A DNA stretch of 35,008 nucleotides from the NCBI GenBank assembly GCA_017405085.1, contig JAFRBB010000006.1, forward strand, positions 1 to 35,008, in the 5' to 3' direction. Below, in pieces: positions 30,258 to 35,008 of the stretch. A program made the position numbers and the translations under genes. Position 1 is the first letter of the stretch, and every line of letters starts with the position of its first letter. This stretch comes from Eubacteriaceae bacterium (GTDB taxonomy: Bacteria > Bacillota > Clostridia > Eubacteriales > Eubacteriaceae). Under the pieces are notes generated by a model, which ran no database searches, had not been told where the DNA came from, and worked only from the letters and a program-made list of their open reading frames with translations.

Positions 30258-30497
30258 ATGGAAGATTTCAACGCCCTGCCCAAGGTCGTGGGTCTCAAAC
30301 AGACCCTCAAAAACCTCAAGGCGGGCCGAATCGACAGAGTTATTCTCGCGGCGGACAGCGACGACTTCATCATCGAAGAAGTCAAAAAGGCGTGTTTGGA
30401 GCAATCCGTTCCCATCGCCTCCGCCGAAAGCAAACGTGCCCTTGGCAAGGCCTGCGGCATCGAACGGGCCGCGGCTGTTGTCGGCATATTGAAATAA
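30258..30497 (+). CDS. rplGB: L7Ae/L30e-family RNA-binding protein (YbxF-like)
   Basis: This is a 79-residue protein of the L7Ae/L30e/S12e/Gadd45 group. ATG 30258 follows AAGGAG (30246-30251); an in-frame TTG at 30240 overlaps that site and is rejected. The family features are GLKQTLKNLKAGRIDRVILAAD, a helix with IIEEVKKACLEQSVPI, and the closing ALGKACGIERAAAVVGIL. Bacterial relatives (Bacillus YbxF/RplGB) bind kink-turn RNA and are encoded, as here, between rpoC and rpsL. Its exact role on the ribosome or in other RNAs is not settled. It shares a promoter with the str operon. A weak AAGCCC/GGGCTT hairpin just after its stop may reduce read-through. Confidence 0.88.
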   Translation: MEDFNALPKVVGLKQTLKNLKAGRIDRVILAADSDDFIIEEVKKACLEQSVPIASAESKRALGKACGIERAAAVVGILK

Positions 30498-30610
30498 GCC
30501 CGACGGGCTTTGCCGTCATCGGACGGATTTTCCATTCGATTAAACACCGGTTGTTTAGAAAACCGCCGGCGCTTTAATAAAAAATCTTTTAAGAGGAGGT
30601 GCAGCACTGA

Positions 30611-30985
30611 ATGCCTACCATTAATCAGCTTGTAAAGCAGGGAAGAAAAACAGCGGAACTTAAGACCAAAACACCGGCCTTAAAGCAAAACCCCCAAAAA
30701 CGCGGCGTCTGTACGGCGGTCAGAACATCGACCCCGAAGAAACCGAACTCGGCGCTTCGTAAAATCGCCAGGGTTAAACTTGTGAACGGTATGGAAGTCA
30801 CCGCTTACATCCCGGGTATCGGCCACAATCTGCAGGAACATAGCATTGTTCTCGTCAAAGGCGGCCGTGTTAAAGACCTGCCCGGTGTCCGTTACAAGAT
30901 CATTCGCGGCGCGCTGGATACAGCGGGCGTCGAAGATCGCAAACAAGCTCGATCCAAATACGGTGCGAAGAAACCCAAAAAATAA
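30611..30985 (+). CDS. rpsL: 30S ribosomal protein S12
   Basis: This is a 124-residue decoding-centre protein of normal length. ATG 30611 follows GAGGAGGT (about 30592-30600), with slightly long spacing of about 11 nt. The invariant regions are present: [31 protein letters not shown] (whose Lys is the usual streptomycin-sensitive residue), [13 protein letters not shown] and [17 protein letters not shown], ending in a basic tail. Nothing in it suggests a streptomycin-resistance substitution. It lies second in the L7Ae-str unit. Confidence 0.98.
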   Translation: MPTINQLVKQGRKTAELKTKTPALKQNPQKRGVCTAVRTSTPKKPNSALRKIARVKLVNGMEVTAYIPGIGHNLQEHSIVLVKGGRVKDLPGVRYKIIRGALDTAGVEDRKQARSKYGAKKPKK

Positions 30986-31147
30986 GTAGTGCATCATGCT
31001 GTCCCGTTTGAAACGGACAACTGATTTCGGCTTTGCCGAGTGTTTATTATATTTATTATAACAAAACAGCACAACGACATTGGATGTCGAGTACCGATGA
31101 AGATCGACTGTTGTTACAGTCATAAATTCGTTAAGGAGGGAAGATAA
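30986..31147 (+). promoter_or_regulatory. rpsL-rpsG intercistronic region with hairpin and possible promoter
   Basis: This 162-nt spacer is long for these genes. CCGTT and AACGG pair near 31004-31016, extended by TGT/ACA, and TCGGC/GCCGA forms a second small hairpin near 31027-31039. A possible promoter has TTGCCG (31033-31038), an 18-nt spacer and TATAAC (31057-31062). In E. coli, S7 represses its own operon by binding the same intercistronic position; whether this region does so is untested. Confidence 0.4.
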
Positions 31148-31618
<471 letters not shown>

Positions 31619-31639
31619 GCGCGATAAGGAGATAGATTT

Positions 31640-33715
31640 TTGGCCAGAGAATATAGCTTAGAAAACACCAGAAATATCGGCATCATGGCGCACATCGACG
31701 CCGGTAAAACCACAACAACCGAACGCATTCTCTATTATTCCGGTAAAATCCACAAAATCGGAGAAACCCACGACGGCGCTTCTCAGATGGACTGGATGGA
31801 ACAGGAACAGGAACGCGGCATCACCATTACATCGGCTGCCACGACCTGTTATTGGAAGGGAAACCGCGTCAACATTATCGACACCCCGGGACACGTGGAC
31901 TTTACGGTTGAAGTTGAACGTTCCCTTCGTGTGTTGGACGGCGCCGTTGCCGTTTTCGACGCCAAAGCCGGTGTTGAACCCCAATCGGAAACCGTCTGGC
32001 GTCAAGCCGACGAATACGATGTTCCCCGAATGGTCTACATTAACAAAATGGATGTCACCGGCGCGGATTTCTTCATGTCCGTTGACTCCTTGGTCGATCG
32101 TTTGGGAGCCAATCCGGTGTGCATTCAACTGCCCATTGGAGCGGAAAGCAACTTTATCGGCATCATTGACTTGATCAAAATGAAGGCGGAAATCTACAAA
32201 GATGATATCGGTGAAGAAATCGAGATTACCGACATTCCCGACGACATGAAAGATCAGGCCGAAGAATATCACGATAAAATGCTCGAACAGCTTTCGGAAG
32301 TCGACGATACCCTGATGGAAAAATATCTTGAAGGCGAAGACATTTCCGAAGAAGAAATCAAAGCAGCTATCCGTAAGGGTACCGTCGAGCTCAAACTCGT
32401 CGCGGTAACCTGCGGTTCATCCTACAAAAACAAAGGCGTGCAGATGATGATGGATGCCGTGGTCGACTTTATGCCGTCACCGCTGGACATCCCCGCCATC
32501 AAAGGCGTCAACCCCGATACGGAAGAACCCGATGAACGTCATCCTTCGGACGACGAACCGTTCTCCGCGTTGGCCTTCAAAATCATGACCGACCCCTATG
32601 TGGGTAAACTCGCCTTCATGCGCGTCTATTCCGGTACCTGCCAATCCGGTTCTTATGTCTACAACTCTTCCAAAGGCAAACGGGAACGCTTCGGCCGTAT
32701 CCTGCTCATGCATGCCAATCACCGTGAAGAAATCACCGACGTCTACACCGGCGATATCGTCGCCGCCGTCGGCCTCAAAGACACCGGAACAGGGGACACC
32801 CTGTGCGACAAAGACCATCCCATCATTTTGGAATCCATGGTCTTCCCGGAACCGGTTATCGATGTGGCGGTCGAACCCAAAACCAAAGCCGGTCAGGAAA
32901 AAATGATGATCGGTCTTCAGAAGCTTGCCGAAGAAGACCCGACCTTCAAAACCCACACCGACGAAGAAACGGGGCAAACCATTATTTCGGGGATGGGTGA
33001 ACTCCACCTCGATATTATCATTGACCGTTTGCTTCGCGAATTTAAAGTCGAAGCCAATATCGGTAAACCCCAGGTGGCTTACCGTGAAGCTATCACCAAA
33101 AAAGTCGACGCCGAAGGCAAATTCGCGCGTCAATCCGGTGGTCGCGGTCAATACGGTCACTGCCTCATCACCCTTGAACCTTTGGAACCCGGCGAAGGCT
33201 TTGTCTTTGAAAACAAAGTGGTCGGCGGTGCCATTCCCAAAGAATACATCGGACCCGTGCAACAGGGGATTGAAGAAGCCATGGCCAACGGCGTTTTGGC
33301 GGGTTATCCCGTTGTTGACGTCAAAGCCACGGTCTACGACGGTTCCTATCACGAAGTCGACTCCTCGGAAATGGCCTTTAAGGTGGCTGGTTCCATGGCC
33401 TTTAAAAACGGGATGCGCAAAGCAGCGCCCGTCATCATGGAACCCATGTTCAAACTTGAAGTGCTCATCCCCGAAGAATACATGGGCGATGTCATGGGCG
33501 ATATCAACTCCCGCCGCGGCCGCGTGGAAGGGATGGAAGCCCGCGCCAACGGCAGCCAGGCCATCAAAGGCGTCGTGCCGCTGGCGGAAATGTTCGGCTA
33601 TGCCACATCCCTCAGAAGTAAAACTCAGGGACGCGGTATCTACACCATGCAGTTCTCCCACTATGAACCGGTGCCGAAGAGCATTTCCGAAGAAATCATG
33701 GAAGGCAAAAAATAA
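31640..33715 (+). CDS. fusA: Elongation factor G
   Basis: This is a 691-residue translocase GTPase. The start is TTG at 31640, fixed by AAGGAGAT (31626-31633) and by the family N-terminus [18 protein letters not shown]-domain motifs: [12 protein letters not shown] (residues 17-28), the switch [19 protein letters not shown] and NKMD. Later domains show [23 protein letters not shown] and the C-terminal [16 protein letters not shown]. The length is normal. It is translated from a weak start codon but a strong ribosome binding site, between rpsG and tuf. Confidence 0.97.
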   Translation: MAREYSLENTRNIGIMAHIDAGKTTTTERILYYSGKIHKIGETHDGASQMDWMEQEQERGITITSAATTCYWKGNRVNIIDTPGHVDFTVEVERSLRVLDGAVAVFDAKAGVEPQSETVWRQADEYDVPRMVYINKMDVTGADFFMSVDSLVDRLGANPVCIQLPIGAESNFIGIIDLIKMKAEIYKDDIGEEIEITDIPDDMKDQAEEYHDKMLEQLSEVDDTLMEKYLEGEDISEEEIKAAIRKGTVELKLVAVTCGSSYKNKGVQMMMDAVVDFMPSPLDIPAIKGVNPDTEEPDERHPSDDEPFSALAFKIMTDPYVGKLAFMRVYSGTCQSGSYVYNSSKGKRERFGRILLMHANHREEITDVYTGDIVAAVGLKDTGTGDTLCDKDHPIILESMVFPEPVIDVAVEPKTKAGQEKMMIGLQKLAEEDPTFKTHTDEETGQTIISGMGELHLDIIIDRLLREFKVEANIGKPQVAYREAITKKVDAEGKFARQSGGRGQYGHCLITLEPLEPGEGFVFENKVVGGAIPKEYIGPVQQGIEEAMANGVLAGYPVVDVKATVYDGSYHEVDSSEMAFKVAGSMAFKNGMRKAAPVIMEPMFKLEVLIPEEYMGDVMGDINSRRGRVEGMEARANGSQAIKGVVPLAEMFGYATSLRSKTQGRGIYTMQFSHYEPVPKSISEEIMEGKK

Positions 33716-33815
33716 GCGAATCGCTTAAAATTTTGCCCCGCTAAAGATGCATTCATCGCGCCGGATTAACCGCCGGCGCAAAACCACTATCAAAAATCGA
33801 AAGGAATAACCAATC
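33716..33815 (+). promoter_or_regulatory. fusA-tuf spacer with a G+C-rich hairpin
   Basis: GCGCCGG (33758-33764) pairs with CCGGCGC (33773-33779) around an 8-nt loop. No T-run follows, so it is more likely a processing or stabilising structure than a terminator. I see no clear promoter. Confidence 0.45.
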
Positions 33816-35006
33816 ATGGCAAAAGAAAAATTTGAAAGATCAAAACCGCATGTAAATATCGGAACCATCGGTCACGTTGACCACGGTAAAACCACTTTGA
33901 CCGCTGCCATCACCCTCGTGATGAACAAACGTTTCGGAACCGGTGAATACGTCGAATTCGAAAACATCGACAAAGCTCCCGAAGAAAGAGAACGCGGTAT
34001 CACCATTTCCACCGCTCACGTCGAATACGAAACCGAAAAACGTCACTATGCTCACGTTGACTGCCCCGGCCATGCCGACTACGTCAAAAACTTGATCACC
34101 GGTGCCGCTCAGATGGATGGCGCGATCCTCGTCGTTTCCGCCGCTGACGGTCCGATGCCCCAGACCCGTGAACACATCCTGCTTTCACGTCAGGTCGGTG
34201 TTCCCTACATCATCGTCTTCTTGAACAAAGCCGATATGGTCGATGACGACGAACTCATCGAACTCGTCGAAATGGAAGTTCGCGAACTCTTAGACGAATA
34301 TGATTTCCCGGGCGACGACACACCGATCATCGTCGGTTCCGCTCTCAAAGCTCTGGAAGATCCCGACAGCGAATGGGGCGACAAAATTGTCGAACTCATG
34401 AACGCGGTCGATGACTACATTCCCGAACCGGAACGCGATACCGACAAACCCTTCCTGATGCCTGTGGAAGACGTCTTCTCCATCACCGGCCGCGGTACCG
34501 TTGCCACCGGTCGTGTTGAAAGAGGGGTTGTCCACGTTGGTGACGAAGTGGAAATCGTCGGCCTCAAAGAAAGCCGCAAGACCACCGTTACCGGTGTTGA
34601 AATGTTCCGTAAAATGCTCGATGAAGGCCGCTCCGGCGACAACATCGGCGCGCTTCTCCGCGGTGTCGACAGAACCGAAATCGAAAGAGGACAGGTTCTC
34701 GCGCAACCCGGTTCCATCCACCCGCACACTCACTTCACCGCTCAGGTTTATGTTCTGACCAAAGAAGAAGGCGGCCGCCACACACCGTTCTTTGACGGCT
34801 ATCGTCCGCAGTTCTACATCAGAACAACTGACGTGACCGGTGATATCAAATTACCCGAAGGCGTCGAAATGGTTATGCCCGGGGACAACATCGAAATGGA
34901 AGTCACCTTGATTACGCCCATCGCCATCGAAGAAGGCGGCCGCTTCGCTATCCGTGAAGGCGGACGTACTGTCGGTTCCGGCGCTGTTGCCAAAATCATC
35001 GACTAA
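33816..35006 (+). CDS. tuf: Elongation factor Tu
   Basis: This is a complete 396-residue EF-Tu, ending two bases before the window end. ATG 33816 follows GAAAGGAA. G-domain motifs: GHVDHGKTT (residues 19-27), the switch [24 protein letters not shown] and NKADM. Domains 2 and 3 show [17 protein letters not shown], the [17 protein letters not shown] region, [18 protein letters not shown] and the closing [14 protein letters not shown]. It delivers aminoacyl-tRNA to the ribosome. Many bacteria carry a second tuf copy; none is in this window. Confidence 0.98.
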   Translation: MAKEKFERSKPHVNIGTIGHVDHGKTTLTAAITLVMNKRFGTGEYVEFENIDKAPEERERGITISTAHVEYETEKRHYAHVDCPGHADYVKNLITGAAQMDGAILVVSAADGPMPQTREHILLSRQVGVPYIIVFLNKADMVDDDELIELVEMEVRELLDEYDFPGDDTPIIVGSALKALEDPDSEWGDKIVELMNAVDDYIPEPERDTDKPFLMPVEDVFSITGRGTVATGRVERGVVHVGDEVEIVGLKESRKTTVTGVEMFRKMLDEGRSGDNIGALLRGVDRTEIERGQVLAQPGSIHPHTHFTAQVYVLTKEEGGRHTPFFDGYRPQFYIRTTDVTGDIKLPEGVEMVMPGDNIEMEVTLITPIAIEEGGRFAIREGGRTVGSGAVAKIID

Positions 35007-35008
35007 TC

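Overview
The window reads as the chromosome of a Gram-positive Clostridia/Eubacteriales bacterium of roughly 50% G+C. Support comes from three large secreted proteins with C-terminal ChW (clostridial hydrophobic, Trp-containing) repeats, strong AAGGAG-type ribosome binding sites, consensus sigma-A-like promoters, and the Firmicutes gene order rpoB-rpoC-L7Ae-rpsL-rpsG-fusA-tuf. A Eubacteriaceae member such as Pseudoramibacter is my guess; no rRNA is present to test it.

Layout. (1) 1-12590 is an accessory block: ChW protein 1 (663-4169), a small four-helix-bundle protein (4779-5132), an A+T-rich metallophosphoesterase-NACHT STAND protein that looks like a phage-defence gene (5318-8092), and ChW protein 2 (8395-12258). 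It is laced with a dispersed element made of a perfect hairpin plus a heptamer array, and bracketed by inverted copies of it (161-290 and 12474-12590). A nearly identical 222-bp sequence follows both ChW genes. (2) 12591-14460 holds degenerate palindromic repeats, a type II toxin-antitoxin pair and a CGGC-domain protein. (3) 14711-18736 encodes ChW protein 3 with six ChW repeats. It is followed by a 248-bp tandem duplication that left a relic of the exonuclease III 3' end, then intact exonuclease III on the minus strand. (4) 20081-21583 is an FGGY sugar kinase. (5) 21714-35006 is the transcription/translation core: rpoB-rpoC behind a structured, attenuator-like leader, then an L7Ae-family protein, rpsL, rpsG, fusA and tuf.

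How the genes fit together. The three ChW proteins share one plan (signal peptide, Ig-like domains, MBG-like repeats, ChW repeats) and probably act at the cell surface or outside the cell. The NACHT gene and toxin-antitoxin pair sit among them in repeat-rich DNA, as expected of a variable island beside a conserved locus. The core region is ordinary in content. Three things in it are unusual: an FGGY kinase stands where rplJ-rplL usually precede rpoB, the rpoB leader carries two hairpins with the same 9-nt loop, and beta' has a roughly 52-residue module present three times between two parts of its second zinc site.

The best candidates for undescribed biology are the phosphoesterase-NACHT protein in its repeat-bounded island, the covarying hairpin/heptamer element family, the structured RNA-like repeat after the ChW genes, and the twin-loop rpoB leader. 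All assignments come from reading the sequence; no database search was run.
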